DNA of 64,000 bases from Albidovulum denitrificans (GCF_002973535.1 NZ_PVEP01000001.1:806001-870000); one strand, 5' to 3'. Counted from the first letter of the stretch, positions 1-10,215 are shown. Notes: generated from the sequence alone by a model not told the origin. Numbers and translations: made by a program.

Positions 1-173
1 GCCGAGGACACAAGACCAAGCGCGTTCTTTTCCTGACCGAGAAGGTCCGTGATCCCCACGCCAATCGCGGCCGTCGGATCGTTGGACTGGCTCACCGTCA
101 TATCGGCATGCACGCCTCCGGCGAGGGCGAGAACCGCGAACGCGGCCCCGGTCCAGCACTTCAGCACTGACAT
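1..173 (-). CDS. Secreted protein, N-terminal fragment (possibly cell-wall hydrolase)
   Basis: The gene runs off the left edge; 57 codons are visible, beginning with ATG at 173. The first ~23 residues form a clear Sec signal peptide (charged start, hydrophobic AAFAVLALAGG core, VHA cleavage site). The mature start, DMTVSQSNDPTAAIGV, reminds me of secreted SleB-type cell-wall hydrolases that sit beside ppdK in related Rhodobacterales, but the catalytic domain is outside the window, so this is only a suggestion. It is transcribed away from the ppdK 3' end, separated by 194 bp. Confidence 0.6.
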   Translation of the reverse strand, partial: MSVLKCWTGAAFAVLALAGGVHADMTVSQSNDPTAAIGVGITDLLGQEKNALGLVSS

Positions 174-367
174 CGTTCTTTCCCGAATTACTTCGTCGAG
201 CCACAGCCCCCCAAGGCTTTGACGAGGCGGGCATAGACGAGATGCCCGCCCCCGTCCATACCTGTAACCGAACGGCAACACAATCCGGGCAGATTCGAGC
301 CGAGAAATCAGGGGGAAAGGCCGCCGACAGCCCTGCCTTTCGCCGCGACGGACGTCACAATTCTGCC

Positions 368-2905
368 TTATTTTCCAGCAGATTCATCACGCTCGCGCGG
401 ATCGCGCAAGGCAAACTGGGCCGCCGCAAGCCGCGCAACCGGGACGCGAAACGGCGAACAGGACACGTAGTTGAAGCCGGATTGTCGACAGAACGCGATC
501 GATTCAGGATTTCCGCCATGTTCACCACAGACGGAAAGTGTCAGCTTGCTGTTGGTTTTGCGCCCCCGCGCACTGCCGATAAGCAAAAATTCGCCGACAC
601 CCTCCTCATCCAGGACGTGGAACGGGTCCTCGGGGAAGACGGATTTCTGAACGTAATCGCCCATGAAGCGACCGGCATCGTCGCGCGATAAACCATAGGT
701 CATCTGCGTCAGGTCGTTCGTACCGAAGGACAGGAACGCCGCGTGTTGCGCGATCTCACCCGCGCGCAGTGCCGCGCGCGGCGTTTCGACCATGACGCCA
801 AGGCGGTAATCGAAGTCGATCCCGGTCGCGGTGTGGACGGCGGCGGCGATGGCATCGACGCTGTTCTTGATGATCTCCACCTCGCGCTTGGCAGAGACGA
901 GGGGCAACATGATCTCCGGCACGATATGGATGCCGCGCCCCTCGGCATCGACTGTCGCCTCGAAGATCGCGCGGGCCTGCATTTCGTAGATCTCGGGCAT
1001 GGTGATGCCAAGTCGCACACCGCGCATCCCAAGCATCGGGTTGAATTCCGACAGCGCCTCGACCCGGCGCATGACCTCGCTTTGCGGGCGGTCCAGCGCC
1101 TCGGCCAGTTCGCGCATCCCCTCGCGGTCCTGCGGCAGGAACTCGTGCAGGGGCGGATCGAAGAGGCGGATGCAAACCGGGAGGCCCGCCATGATGTCGA
1201 AAAGCGCGATGAAATCCGCGCGCTGCATCGGCAGAAGCCGGTCGAGCGCGACTTTGCGGTCCTTGGCCGTGTCGGCAAAGATCATCTCGCGCATCACGGT
1301 CAGGCGGTCTTCGTCGAAGAACATGTGTTCGGTGCGGCACAGGCCGATGCCCTCGGCCTCGAACATCCGCGCGGTGCGGGCGTCATCGGGCGTGTCGGCA
1401 TTGGCGCGCACGCCGATGTCGCGGACATTGTCGGCCCAGTGCAAGAGCGTGCGGAACCATTCGTCAAGCGCGGGTTCCAGCATTTCGGCCGCGCCTGCAA
1501 GGATCTCTCCGTTCGTGCCATCGACGGTGATCGTGTCACCCTCGCGGAAGGTGCGGCCGTCGCGGGTGGTCAGGCTGCGGTCGCGCGCGTTGATGCGGAT
1601 TTCCGAGGCGCCGACGATGCAGGGCAGGCCAAGGCCGCGCGCGATCACGGCGGCGTGGCTGGTCATGCCGCCGCGTTCGGTCAGGACGGCGACGGCGGCA
1701 TGCATGCCGCGAATATCCTCGGGCGCGGTTTCGCGGCGGATCAGGATGCAACGTTCGTCCCGCGCCGCCCCCGCCTGCGCGGCGGCAGAGGTAAAGACGA
1801 TCCGGCCCGAGGCCGCGCCGGGGCTGGCGGCAATCCCGCGCGCCACCCGGTCGCGCGGCAGGCGCGGGTCGATCTGGTAGTGCAACAGTTCGGAGAGCGC
1901 ACGCGGCTCAACCCGCAGGATCGCCTCATCCCGGCCGATGATACCGTCCTGCGCCAGCTTCACCGCGACCCGGACCGAGGCGCGGGAGGACCGCTGGACC
2001 CGGACCGCGTCGATCACGCGCAGCGCGCCGTTTTCCAGCGCGAATTCGACCTGCATCTCTTCGCGCAGCTTGGTGCGGCAATCGGCGCAGTAGCGTTGCA
2101 GGTCGGCAAAGACCCCAGGCGCGGCCTCTTCCAGCGAATGACCGCGCTTGTCCTTCACAAGGTAAAGCGTTTCCTCGGCCTTGCGATTGGCGGGGTTGGT
2201 GCCGCGAAAGCGCCCGGTGACCTGCGGCGCGCCGGTCACGCTTTCAATCAGCTGGATGGTCCCCTGCCCCGACAGGCCCGGCCCGAAAGGCTGCGCCATT
2301 TCCTGTACGATCAGGCCCAGGGCCGCATCGGCGGGCGCCCCCTTCGCTTGACGCAGAAGCCGGGCGGTCGTCCCTTCCCAGGCGCGCGCCATCGAGCGCA
2401 GCACCTCGGCCATCTGCCGGGCGGGCGATTGGGGGAATTCCTCCTCCATCTCGTCCTCATAAGCGGACAGCACCTCGCGCAGCGCCTCCGCCGAGGGTTC
2501 GGCGGTGAAAAGATCGGGGTCGAGCCGCGCGACATTGATCGCATAGGACTGCACAAAGCCCAGATACATCGCGTCGGCCATGGCCTGACCATGCGCCTTC
2601 GCGATCTCGGCGTGTTTGGCGGCGTTCAGGCCGACGTTCAGCACCGTGGTCGGCCCGCCCCAGTCGGGGTTTTCCGGCGAGGGACGGATGGTGACGAGGC
2701 TGCCGTCGAAGATCGCGGCAAGTTTCTCGGTATCCGGCATCTGCCCGGCAGCGATGGCGCGGACGGTTTCGACCGGCAGCGCAACCGTGGGCGGCACCGG
2801 CAGGTCCAGGCGGATCAGCCGTTGCAGGCATTTGGCGCGCCAGCCATGGCGCGCGGCGTCCACCGCCGCCGTGGGCGTTATTTCGGTGAAGGCGCTGAAA
2901 TCCAT
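368..2905 (-). CDS. ppdK: Pyruvate phosphate dikinase-like protein with degenerate ATP-binding domain
   Basis: 845-residue PEP-utilizing enzyme. The start is placed at ATG 2905 (MDFSAFTEI) instead of the longest reading frame, whose extra 19 residues look non-native. The central phosphohistidine domain is intact (GGMTSHAAV, His about residue 417), as is the C-terminal PEP/pyruvate barrel (GLCRTEHMF, SFGTNDLTQM and the CGEHGG cysteine motif). The N-terminal nucleotide-binding domain is not canonical: where PPDK normally reads SVRSGARxSMPGMMDTVLN, this protein has TIRPSPENPDWGGPTTVLN at residues 72-90, the GGKGANLAEM loop is missing, and the LQTR motif reads IDAV. PPDK interconverts pyruvate+ATP+Pi and PEP+AMP+PPi; with these losses ATP use is doubtful. 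It lies downstream of glyS on the same strand. Family membership is certain, activity is not. Confidence 0.88.
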   Translation of the reverse strand: MDFSAFTEITPTAAVDAARHGWRAKCLQRLIRLDLPVPPTVALPVETVRAIAAGQMPDTEKLAAIFDGSLVTIRPSPENPDWGGPTTVLNVGLNAAKHAEIAKAHGQAMADAMYLGFVQSYAINVARLDPDLFTAEPSAEALREVLSAYEDEMEEEFPQSPARQMAEVLRSMARAWEGTTARLLRQAKGAPADAALGLIVQEMAQPFGPGLSGQGTIQLIESVTGAPQVTGRFRGTNPANRKAEETLYLVKDKRGHSLEEAAPGVFADLQRYCADCRTKLREEMQVEFALENGALRVIDAVRVQRSSRASVRVAVKLAQDGIIGRDEAILRVEPRALSELLHYQIDPRLPRDRVARGIAASPGAASGRIVFTSAAAQAGAARDERCILIRRETAPEDIRGMHAAVAVLTERGGMTSHAAVIARGLGLPCIVGASEIRINARDRSLTTRDGRTFREGDTITVDGTNGEILAGAAEMLEPALDEWFRTLLHWADNVRDIGVRANADTPDDARTARMFEAEGIGLCRTEHMFFDEDRLTVMREMIFADTAKDRKVALDRLLPMQRADFIALFDIMAGLPVCIRLFDPPLHEFLPQDREGMRELAEALDRPQSEVMRRVEALSEFNPMLGMRGVRLGITMPEIYEMQARAIFEATVDAEGRGIHIVPEIMLPLVSAKREVEIIKNSVDAIAAAVHTATGIDFDYRLGVMVETPRAALRAGEIAQHAAFLSFGTNDLTQMTYGLSRDDAGRFMGDYVQKSVFPEDPFHVLDEEGVGEFLLIGSARGRKTNSKLTLSVCGEHGGNPESIAFCRQSGFNYVSCSPFRVPVARLAAAQFALRDPRERDESAGK

Positions 2906-2990
2906 ATGTTTCTGCACTGCGGCAATCCTCTTACGGCCGGCAGAATACGCGCTTCGCGCCACATGTCCAGCGGGACGATTGGCTTAGGCG

Positions 2991-3030
2991 GCGGGGGCGC
3001 TGCCCCCGCACCCCCGGAGTATTTGCGCCA
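2991..3030. repeat. Intergenic hairpin element with CAAATACTCC motif, copy 1
   Basis: A perfect hairpin, GCGGGGGC-GCT-GCCCCCGC, is followed by a run of C and then GGAGTATTTG. On the minus strand it reads CAAATACTCC, then G-rich, then the hairpin. It lies between glyS and ppdK. A second copy with the same order of parts is at 41671-41718. It could act as a terminator for glyS, but the second copy lies in a divergent promoter region, where a terminator is not expected. Confidence 0.6.
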
Positions 3031-3044
3031 CAATGAAAGGGCGA

Positions 3045-5423
3045 TCAGCCTTCGAGTTTCGTCAGGTCGGCCACCGAGAGGCAGATCTGGCGGATGCGGG
3101 ACAGAAGGTTCAGGCGGTTGCGGCGGACGATTTCGTTGTCACTGTTGACCTGCACCGCTTCGAAGAAGGCGTCGATGGGGGCGCGAAGGGCGGCCATCGC
3201 GGTCATGGCCTCAGCGAAGTCCTCGGCCTGCATCGCCGGGGCAATCGCGGCCTCGGCCGTGTCGAGGGCGGCGAAGAGTTGGCGTTCCTCGGCGCCTTCG
3301 GCGAATTTCGGATCGGCGCCGTAGCTGTATTCGACACCGTCCTTTTCCTCGGCCTGCGTCAGGATGTTGTTGGCGCGTTTGAAGCCCTGGAGCAGGTTTT
3401 CACCGTCGTCGGTTTTCAGGAAGGCGGCGAGCGCCTCGGCCCGTTTGACGAGGAGGGTGAGGTCATCCGCATCAGGTCTTAGTTTAGACTCATAGAGCAT
3501 CTCCTTGTCGCTCGACGGCAACGATACTGCACCCACATCCAACGCCTCTAACCGAGCGTTCAGCGCGCTCACGGTCTTTCGTTTGTGAGCAGAACTAATT
3601 GCCGCAGTCTGAAACAGCGATGCGTCTATGACGTCATGCCTAATGCCTTGGTCGCGCAGGTGGACCTTGAGGCGGTCGTGGAAGAAGGCGAGAAGGTCTC
3701 GCACGGAAGCTGGATCAAACTTTGGTTCTATTGGGTTTGTCAACTTGCCGCTTTCGGAAACATCAAAGTGCATAGTTTTGCTGTAAGCTGCATCGAAACA
3801 ACGGTGACCGGCGACCTCGAATAGCCCTCTGAGCCTAAGCCGCACCCCATTCCCCAGCACCAGCCTAATCACCCCCAGCGCCGCCCTCCGCAGCGCAAAC
3901 GGGTCCTTGCTCCCCGTCGGCTTCTCGTCGATCGCCCAGAAGCCGGTCAGCGTGTCGATCTTGTCGGCCAGCGCCACGGCGACCGAAACCGGCTCTGTCG
4001 GGACCGAGTCGCTTTCCCCTTTCGGGCGCCAGTGGTCGCGGGCGGCGTCGGCGATGGCGCTGACGTCGCGCCCCGGACCTGATCCGGGAGCCCGCCCCGG
4101 ACCTGATCCGGGGCCTCCCGCCGCGTCATCGAGGCCCCGGTTCGGGGACCGGGGCGGGGTCGTCTTCAGGTATTCCTGCGCATAATAGCGGCCCATCACG
4201 CCTTGCAGTTCGGGAAACTCGCCCACCATCTGCGAGCGCAGGTCGGCCTTGGCGATGCGCGCGGCCTCGGCGGCGTCCTCCGCGTCGGCGCCGACCAGCG
4301 GCGCGATCTCGCGCGCCAGCGCGGCGATGCGGCCGACGCGGTCGGCCTGGCTCCCCAGCTTGTTGTGGAAGGTGACGGCGTTCAGCCCGTCGAGCCATTC
4401 GTCCATGCCCGCCCGTGCCACGCGCAGGTCATTCTCCCAGAAGAACTTGGCATCCGACAGCCGCGCCGACAGCACCTTCTGGTTGCCCTTCAGGATCGTC
4501 GCGCCGTGGTCCGCCGTTTCGGTATTGGCGACCGTGATGAAGCCCTCGATCCGGCCGGTTTTCGGGTTGCGGCAGGAAAAGAACTTCTGATGCTCGCGCA
4601 TGCTGGTTTGCAGCACCTCGGGCGGCAGGCCAAGGAAGGTCTCGTCGATCTTGCCCATCAGGACGACGGGCCATTCGACCAGCCCCGCGACCTCGGTCAG
4701 AAGGCCCTTGTCCTCCACCACCTCAAGCCCGGCGGCGAAGGCGGCGTTGGTGGCGTCGTTCCAGATCTGGTCGGCGCGCTCGGCCGGGTCGAGCATGACG
4801 AAGGCGCGTTTCAGCTTCGCGGCGTAGTCGTCGAAGGAGGACACCGCGAAGCTGTCGGGCGCAAGGAAGCGGTGGCCGCGCGTGCTGTTCCCGGCGGCGA
4901 TGCCGTCGATGGTCAGCGGCACGACCTCGGCCCCGTTTTCGTCGGTCAGCAGGCAGAGGATGGAATGAAGCGGTCGCACCCAGCGCAAGCTGCCCGCCCC
5001 CCAGCGCATCGACTTGGGCCACGGGAAGGCGCGGATCGTGGTTTCCAGAACCTCGGCCACGATCTCCGCCGCCTCGCGGCCGGGCTTTTCGATCACGGCG
5101 AAATAGACCTGGCCCTTCTTGTCGTCGCGCACCTCCAACTGCTCCATCGTCAGGCCGGTCGCGCGCAGGAAGCCCTGCACCGCCTGTTCGGGCGCAGCCG
5201 TCGACGGCCCCTTGCGTTCCTCGCGCTGGCTGCGGCTTTCGCCCGTCAGCCCCTCGATCGCCAGCACCAGACGGCGGGGGGTGGACAGCGCATGGGCGCC
5301 GGCATAGGTCAGCCCCGCCTCGACCAGCCCGTCGGTGACCAGCTTTTTCAGGTCGTCACGCGCCTTGCCCTGCATCCGGGCGGGGATTTCCTCGGAGAAG
5401 AGTTCGATGAGGAGATCGGGCAT
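3045..5423 (-). CDS. glyS: Glycine--tRNA ligase beta subunit, with in-frame insertions
   Basis: Beta subunit of the heterotetrameric glycyl-tRNA synthetase, which charges tRNA-Gly in the cytoplasm; glyQ encodes the alpha subunit upstream. The N-terminus [15 protein letters not shown] and the block [23 protein letters not shown] are typical of the family. At 792 residues it is about 100 longer than the usual ~690. One extra piece (about residues 420-450, [16 protein letters not shown]) is the translation of a palindromic DNA repeat at 4071-4154. A second unusual stretch (about residues 531-648, DNA 3480-3830) is clearly lower in GC than its flanks and includes a segment (around [14 protein letters not shown]) I do not recognise from the family. 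The ATG at 5423 abuts the stop of the upstream gene. Confidence 0.95.
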   Translation of the reverse strand: MPDLLIELFSEEIPARMQGKARDDLKKLVTDGLVEAGLTYAGAHALSTPRRLVLAIEGLTGESRSQREERKGPSTAAPEQAVQGFLRATGLTMEQLEVRDDKKGQVYFAVIEKPGREAAEIVAEVLETTIRAFPWPKSMRWGAGSLRWVRPLHSILCLLTDENGAEVVPLTIDGIAAGNSTRGHRFLAPDSFAVSSFDDYAAKLKRAFVMLDPAERADQIWNDATNAAFAAGLEVVEDKGLLTEVAGLVEWPVVLMGKIDETFLGLPPEVLQTSMREHQKFFSCRNPKTGRIEGFITVANTETADHGATILKGNQKVLSARLSDAKFFWENDLRVARAGMDEWLDGLNAVTFHNKLGSQADRVGRIAALAREIAPLVGADAEDAAEAARIAKADLRSQMVGEFPELQGVMGRYYAQEYLKTTPPRSPNRGLDDAAGGPGSGPGRAPGSGPGRDVSAIADAARDHWRPKGESDSVPTEPVSVAVALADKIDTLTGFWAIDEKPTGSKDPFALRRAALGVIRLVLGNGVRLRLRGLFEVAGHRCFDAAYSKTMHFDVSESGKLTNPIEPKFDPASVRDLLAFFHDRLKVHLRDQGIRHDVIDASLFQTAAISSAHKRKTVSALNARLEALDVGAVSLPSSDKEMLYESKLRPDADDLTLLVKRAEALAAFLKTDDGENLLQGFKRANNILTQAEEKDGVEYSYGADPKFAEGAEERQLFAALDTAEAAIAPAMQAEDFAEAMTAMAALRAPIDAFFEAVQVNSDNEIVRRNRLNLLSRIRQICLSVADLTKLEG
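4071..4154. repeat. Palindromic repeats inserted in frame within glyS
   Basis: Two near-identical palindromes with the core CCCCGGACCTGATCCGGG (4071-4089 and 4095-4113) are followed by a third, CCCCGG-TTCGGGGA-CCGGGG type (4135-4154). The CCGGAxxTGATCCGG core matches the dispersed repeats at 35303-36055, 54506-54600 and 54825-54921. Here the repeat stays in frame and is translated as Gly/Pro/Ser/Arg-rich sequence in GlyS. Confidence 0.8.
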
Positions 5424-5897
5424 TTACTTCTCCGCGCTTTCGTTCAGCTGCTGCCAGGCATAGGCGTGGCCGTCGGGATAGACGGCAACCACACGGTCCA
5501 CACCGGGGGCGATGTTCTTTTCGGACAGGAAGGCGACGGCGGCGCCGGAGGCGAGATCCTCGGTCAGGCGGCCGCTGTCGAAGCAATCGAACCACGAAGG
5601 CGCGTTCAGCGGCGTCGGGTCGGGGTAAAGGGCGTAGGTCTCGCTCAGCATCGCCAGCGACATGGGCGTCATGAAACAGCCCCGGAACCGCAGGGGGGAG
5701 CTGTCGGCGTCGATGCCGGTGAAGCCGTCGGTCAGCATCGGCTCTTCCGCGCCGGACAGGTCCGTGATGCGGATCGCGGCCGCCGCCGAGGCAGGGGCGA
5801 TGTCCCGGTAATAGCCGTATTCCTGAAGGTAATAGACGGCCGCACCGGCGAAAAGGGCGGTCAGCACGATGAACCCCACGACATATTTGCCATTCAC
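5424..5897 (-). CDS. Small single-pass membrane protein (DUF6446-like)
   Basis: 157 residues. I chose the GTG at 5897 because it overlaps the glyQ stop as GTGA and is followed at once by a membrane segment (residues 4-23, [20 protein letters not shown]); the longer frame upstream is a shadow of glyQ. The rest is a soluble periplasmic domain without motifs known to me. The placement between glyQ and glyS matches a conserved Rhodobacterales arrangement for a protein family of unknown function (I believe DUF6446). Tight coupling on both sides suggests one glyQ-orf-glyS transcript. Function unknown. Confidence 0.8.
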   Translation of the reverse strand: MNGKYVVGFIVLTALFAGAAVYYLQEYGYYRDIAPASAAAAIRITDLSGAEEPMLTDGFTGIDADSSPLRFRGCFMTPMSLAMLSETYALYPDPTPLNAPSWFDCFDSGRLTEDLASGAAVAFLSEKNIAPGVDRVVAVYPDGHAYAWQQLNESAEK

Positions 5898-6817
5898 GCC
5901 GCAACCCCGCCGCCGGCTTCGGTGGTCACGAAGGCATCGGCGCATTTCTTGGCCAGCGCCCGGACCCGGCCGATATAGGCCTGCCGCTCGGTGACCGAGA
6001 TAACGCCCCGCGCATCCAGGAGGTTGAAGAGGTGGGAGGCCTTGATGCACTGGTCATAGGCGGGATGGGCCATGATGATCGCGCGGCCCGCCTTGTCCTT
6101 GGCAGGGGCGGCAAGGATGCGTTCGCATTCCGCCTCGGCATCCTCGAAATGCTTCAAGAGCATGTCGGTATCGGCCTGATCGAAGTTCCAGCGGGAATAT
6201 TCCTGCTCTGTCTGGCGGAAGATGTCGCCATAAGTCAGCGGGATCGGCGATTGCGGATCGTTGAAGGGCATCTGCATGACGTGGTCGATGCCAAGGACAT
6301 ACATGGCAAGGCGTTCGAGACCATAGGTCAGTTCGCCCGAAACCGGGTGGCAGTCATGCCCGCCGACCTGCTGGAAATAGGTGAACTGGCTCACCTCCAT
6401 GCCGTCGCACCAGACCTCCCAGCCAAGGCCCCAGGCGCCCAGCGTCGGGCTTTCCCAGTCATCCTCGACAAAGCGGATGTCGTGGAGCGAGGCGTCGATG
6501 CCGATGGCGGCAAGGCTGCCAAGGTAAAGCGCCTGCAAGTCGGGCGGCGAAGGTTTGATGAGGACCTGATACTGGTAATAGTGCTGCAAGCGGTTCGGGT
6601 TCTCGCCATAGCGCCCGTCGGTCGGGCGGCGCGAGGGCTGGACATAGGCCGCCGCCCAGGGCTTTGACCCCAGCGCCCGCAGCGTCGTCGCCGGGTGGAA
6701 GGTGCCTGCGCCGACCTCCATGTCATAGGGTTGCAGCACGGCGCAGCCCTTCCCAGCCCAGTAGGTCTGAAGCCGCAGGATGATTTCCTGGAAGGAACGG
6801 GGCTGGGTCGTGGTCAT
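5894..6817 (-). CDS. glyQ: Glycine--tRNA ligase alpha subunit
   Basis: 307 residues, the normal length. The start is ATG 6817 ([20 protein letters not shown]); upstream in-frame codons belong to the divergent promoter region. Family hallmarks are the N-terminal [20 protein letters not shown], the [21 protein letters not shown] block and [15 protein letters not shown]. The alpha subunit holds the class II aminoacylation fold that activates glycine and works with GlyS in an alpha2beta2 complex. First gene of the glyQ-orf-glyS group, divergent from the gene at 6972. Confidence 0.98.
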   Translation of the reverse strand: MTTTQPRSFQEIILRLQTYWAGKGCAVLQPYDMEVGAGTFHPATTLRALGSKPWAAAYVQPSRRPTDGRYGENPNRLQHYYQYQVLIKPSPPDLQALYLGSLAAIGIDASLHDIRFVEDDWESPTLGAWGLGWEVWCDGMEVSQFTYFQQVGGHDCHPVSGELTYGLERLAMYVLGIDHVMQMPFNDPQSPIPLTYGDIFRQTEQEYSRWNFDQADTDMLLKHFEDAEAECERILAAPAKDKAGRAIIMAHPAYDQCIKASHLFNLLDARGVISVTERQAYIGRVRALAKKCADAFVTTEAGGGVAA

Positions 6818-6971
6818 GGCGCGCCTTTGGCGTAGGGAAAGCGCGTTCTCAATAGGCAACAGGCCGGACAGGGTCAATCGGCCCCGCGGCGTTTGTGAGG
6901 TGACGCCGCCGCCCATCCTGCTAGGGTCTGGCGCGGATTCGCGACGATCGGAAACAGGAAGGCTATTTGAC

Positions 6972-8741
6972 ATGCGTTTGACGAGGCTCTGGATTGGAAT
7001 CGTGCTTTGGCTGGCGGCATCGGCCGCGTCATGGGCACAGCAGAGCTGGGTGCAGATCGAGGCCCGCCCGACATTGTCGGAGGCCGAGGAACGCGCCCGC
7101 GCCTATGCCAACGCCTTCCCCAATGTCGCGGGCTTTGCCATGTCGACCGGATGGTATGCCATCGCGCTTGGCCCCTATACGGACACCGAGGCGGCGGTGC
7201 AGTTGCAACTGCTGCGCGGCGAGCGGCTGATCCCGTCGGACAGCTATGTGTCCGACGGCGGGCGCTTTGGCCGCCAGTTCTGGCCGGTGGGTGGCGCCGT
7301 GACGGCCCCTGCCCCGGCGAGCGGCCCCGTCGTCAGTGTCGAAACGCCGCAGGCGCAAACGCCCGCTGTGACGCTGCCCGCCGTCCTGCCGGACGAGACA
7401 CCGGCCGAGGCGCGCCGGTCCGAGGCGCTTTTGACCGGCGACGACCGGAAAGAGCTTCAGGAGGCGCTGCAATGGTATGGCCATTACGCCGGCGCCATCG
7501 ACGGCGCCTTCGGCCCCGGCACACGGCGCAGCATGGCAGAATGGCAGACGGCCGAGGGGCTTGAGCCGACCGGCGTCCTGACCACCGCGCAGCGGGGTCG
7601 CCTGCTTTCGGGCTATGAAGGCGAACGCGACGCCATCGGGTTTCAGGCCGTGGCCGAGGATGAGGCGGGGATCGAGATTACCCTGCCCCTGTCCCTTGTC
7701 GCCTTCGACCGCTACCAGCCGCCCTTCGTGCAATACAAGGAAAAGGACGGCTCGGGCTACCGCGCGCTCCTGATCTCCCAGCCCGGCGACCAGACCACGC
7801 TGTCGGGGCTTTATGACCTGATGCAGACGTTGGAAATCGTGCCGCTGGAGGGGGAGCGTCAGCTGGGCCGCAACTCCTTCGTCCTGACCGGGGCGAATGA
7901 CCGGATCGGGTCCTATACCGAGGTGGCGCTGAAGGGCGGCTTCGTGAAGGGCTTTACCCTCGTCTGGCCGATGGCGGACGCGGCGCGGGCGGAAAAGGTG
8001 CTGGCGGCGATGAAATCGGGCTTCCGGCCCGTGGGCGATCATGCGCTGGATGACAGCCTTGGTCAGCCGATGGCGGTCAGCCGCGCGGACCTTGTCGCGG
8101 GGCTGGCGGTGCGCAGGCCGCTGATGTCCCGTTCCGGCTTCTACGTCGATGCCACGGGCCGGGTCGCGACCACGACCGAGGTTCTGAAGGGCTGCGGGCG
8201 GCTGACCATCGACGGCGGCATCGCCATGACCGTGGCCGCGCAGGACGACGTCAACGGCGTCGCGATCCTGATGCCGGACACCGCGCTCGCGCCGCTGGGC
8301 GTGGCGCAGTTGAAGGCCTCGGCGACCGGCGTCGGCGGGGAGATCGCGGTGGCGGGCTATTCCTACCCCGACACCCTGACCGAGCCGGTCGTGACCTTCG
8401 GCACGCTGGCCGACACCAAGGACCTGGACGGCAACACCGCGCGCGAACGGCTCGCCTTGAAGGCGCTTGAGGGCGACGCGGGCGGCCCGGTCCTTGACGC
8501 GACGGGCCGGGTGATCGGGATGCTGCTGCCGAAGGTCTCCGATGGCGGCCGCATCCTGCCCGAGGATGTCAGCTTTGCCGCCGACAGCGCCGTGATCCGG
8601 TCGGCCATGGGTCCGGCCGAGACGACAGGCGCGACAGCGGGCGAGGCCGAGACCACCACCCCTGCCCCCGGCGCGATGGCCGCCGAGGATCTGGCGCGGC
8701 TGGGCCGTGACATGACGGTGCAGGTCTCCTGCTGGGAGTAA
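6972..8741 (+). CDS. Secreted SPOR/peptidoglycan-binding protein with inactive trypsin-like domain
   Basis: 589 residues from ATG 6972 ([17 protein letters not shown]), with signal peptide cleavage after SWAQ. Residues ~23-95 resemble a SPOR-like repeat, ~150-215 are a PG_binding_1 domain ([13 protein letters not shown]), and ~385-560 have a trypsin-like fold. The residue expected to be the nucleophile is replaced: GDAGGPV at about residue 503 instead of GDSGGPV. The histidine motif (normally xNAHV) reads TTTEV after [13 protein letters not shown] infer an envelope protein that binds peptidoglycan and uses a protease fold for binding, not cleavage. No operon partner: it is divergent from glyQ and convergent with trkH. 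Confidence 0.8.
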   Translation: MRLTRLWIGIVLWLAASAASWAQQSWVQIEARPTLSEAEERARAYANAFPNVAGFAMSTGWYAIALGPYTDTEAAVQLQLLRGERLIPSDSYVSDGGRFGRQFWPVGGAVTAPAPASGPVVSVETPQAQTPAVTLPAVLPDETPAEARRSEALLTGDDRKELQEALQWYGHYAGAIDGAFGPGTRRSMAEWQTAEGLEPTGVLTTAQRGRLLSGYEGERDAIGFQAVAEDEAGIEITLPLSLVAFDRYQPPFVQYKEKDGSGYRALLISQPGDQTTLSGLYDLMQTLEIVPLEGERQLGRNSFVLTGANDRIGSYTEVALKGGFVKGFTLVWPMADAARAEKVLAAMKSGFRPVGDHALDDSLGQPMAVSRADLVAGLAVRRPLMSRSGFYVDATGRVATTTEVLKGCGRLTIDGGIAMTVAAQDDVNGVAILMPDTALAPLGVAQLKASATGVGGEIAVAGYSYPDTLTEPVVTFGTLADTKDLDGNTARERLALKALEGDAGGPVLDATGRVIGMLLPKVSDGGRILPEDVSFAADSAVIRSAMGPAETTGATAGEAETTTPAPGAMAAEDLARLGRDMTVQVSCWE

Positions 8742-8766
8742 GGGGCTGGTCGTGACAGGGGGGCCT

Positions 8767-10215
8767 TCACGCCCGCCAGAAGCGCGGCAGGAAGATCACC
8801 AGCACGACCAGAAGCTCCAACCGCCCCAGCAGCATCGCGAAGGCCAAAATCCATTTCGCGGCGTCGTTCAGCGCCGCGAAATTCCCCGCCGGGCCGATGA
8901 TGTCGCCCAGCCCCGGCCCGATATTGGCAATCGCCGTCGCCGCGCCCGACAGCGCCGTGACGAAGTCAAGCCCGGTCAGCCCCAGCGCGATGGCGATCAG
9001 ACCCAGCGTCACGATGAAGACGCCGAAGAACGAGGTGACAGAGTTCAACACCTCGGCCGTCACCGGGCGGCCGTCATAGCGCGGCGTGAAGATGCCGTTG
9101 GGGCTGTGGATGCGCCGGATCTGCGCCCGCACGGCCGCGACCATGAGCTGATAGCGAAAGATCTTGACCGAACAGCAGGTCGATCCCGCGCAGCCCCCGA
9201 TAAGCCCGATGAAGAAAAACAGCACGACCGGGAAGGCGCCCCATAGCTGGTAATCCACGCTGGCATAGCCGGTGCCGGTGATGATCGAGGTCACGTTGAA
9301 CACCGCCTCGCGGAACGCATGTTCGGCGTGATCGTCATTGGCGATGATCCGGTAGGCGGTGATGACGGCGACCAGCACCGCGATGATCCACAGGAACGCC
9401 CGCACCTGAGTGTCGCGGAAAAGCGGCTTGGCGGAGCCGGAGGCGACCTGAACGTAGCGCACGAAAGGCAGGCTCGCCAGCACCATGAAGACCGAGGCGA
9501 CGTATTCCGGCACCCCCTGAAACGCCCCGAACGAGGCGTCCGAGGTCGAAAACCCGCCCGTCGACAGCGTCGTCAGCGCGTGGTTCGCGGCCTCGAAATT
9601 ATCCATGCCAACCATCACATAGGCCACGTGGCAGGCGATCGTAAGCCCGACATAGATGGCCGAGATGCGCGCCGCGATCTCTGCCGCGCGGGGCAGGACC
9701 TTGCCGCCGGTATCGAAGGCCTCGGACCGGAAGATCTGCATCCCGCCAACGCGCAGTTCCGGCAGGAACACCATCGCCACGACGATGATCCCGACCCCGC
9801 CGAACCATTGCAGCATCGACCGCCAGAGAAGCAGCCCTTCGGGCAGGTCCTCAAGCTTCGCAAAGACCGTGGCCCCGGTCGTGGTCATGCCCGACATCGC
9901 CTCGAACACCGCGTCGACCACCCGCGCCTCGGTCGCGCCGATGATGAAGGGTACCGCCCCGAAAAGCGGCAGCGCGACCCAGACGGCGGTGGCCAGAAGG
10001 AAGGTCTGCTGCACCGTCAGCCGCGCCCGCACCCCGTTGGCGCAGGACAACGCCAGCAACACCCCGGTCCCCCAGGCGATCAGCGCGCTGGTGCCGAAAG
10101 ATCGCCAGTGGTCGTTGCCATGGTAAAGATCGACGGCCAGCGGGATCAGCATCGTCGCCCCCAGAAAGGCGGCAAGCAATCCGATCACATAGCCGATGGG
10201 GCGCAGGTCAAGCAT
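8767..10215 (-). CDS. trkH: TrkH-family potassium uptake protein (copy 1)
   Basis: 482 residues, multi-pass inner-membrane K+ channel subunit that normally pairs with the cytosolic TrkA ring (not in this window). The four pore loops are visible: MTTTGATVF, LSTGGFST, IITGTGYAS and ANIGPGLG. The motif after the third helix, GGCAGSTCCSVKIFR, keeps the lysine of the canonical GGxAGSTxGGxKxxR intramembrane loop. The C-terminus ends in FLPRFWRA. A second paralogue of the same length follows upstream at 10276-11724 in the same orientation, a tandem duplication. Confidence 0.95.
   Translation of the reverse strand: MLDLRPIGYVIGLLAAFLGATMLIPLAVDLYHGNDHWRSFGTSALIAWGTGVLLALSCANGVRARLTVQQTFLLATAVWVALPLFGAVPFIIGATEARVVDAVFEAMSGMTTTGATVFAKLEDLPEGLLLWRSMLQWFGGVGIIVVAMVFLPELRVGGMQIFRSEAFDTGGKVLPRAAEIAARISAIYVGLTIACHVAYVMVGMDNFEAANHALTTLSTGGFSTSDASFGAFQGVPEYVASVFMVLASLPFVRYVQVASGSAKPLFRDTQVRAFLWIIAVLVAVITAYRIIANDDHAEHAFREAVFNVTSIITGTGYASVDYQLWGAFPVVLFFFIGLIGGCAGSTCCSVKIFRYQLMVAAVRAQIRRIHSPNGIFTPRYDGRPVTAEVLNSVTSFFGVFIVTLGLIAIALGLTGLDFVTALSGAATAIANIGPGLGDIIGPAGNFAALNDAAKWILAFAMLLGRLELLVVLVIFLPRFWRA

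Noticed and set aside
743-3148. 801-codon plus-strand frame opposite ppdK
   Set aside because: Antisense shadow of a high-GC gene; no protein motifs, and ppdK is certain on the other strand.
4203-5978. 591-codon plus-strand frame opposite glyS and its neighbour
   Set aside because: Antisense shadow crossing two real genes; His/Gly/Arg-rich as expected from reverse high-GC codons.
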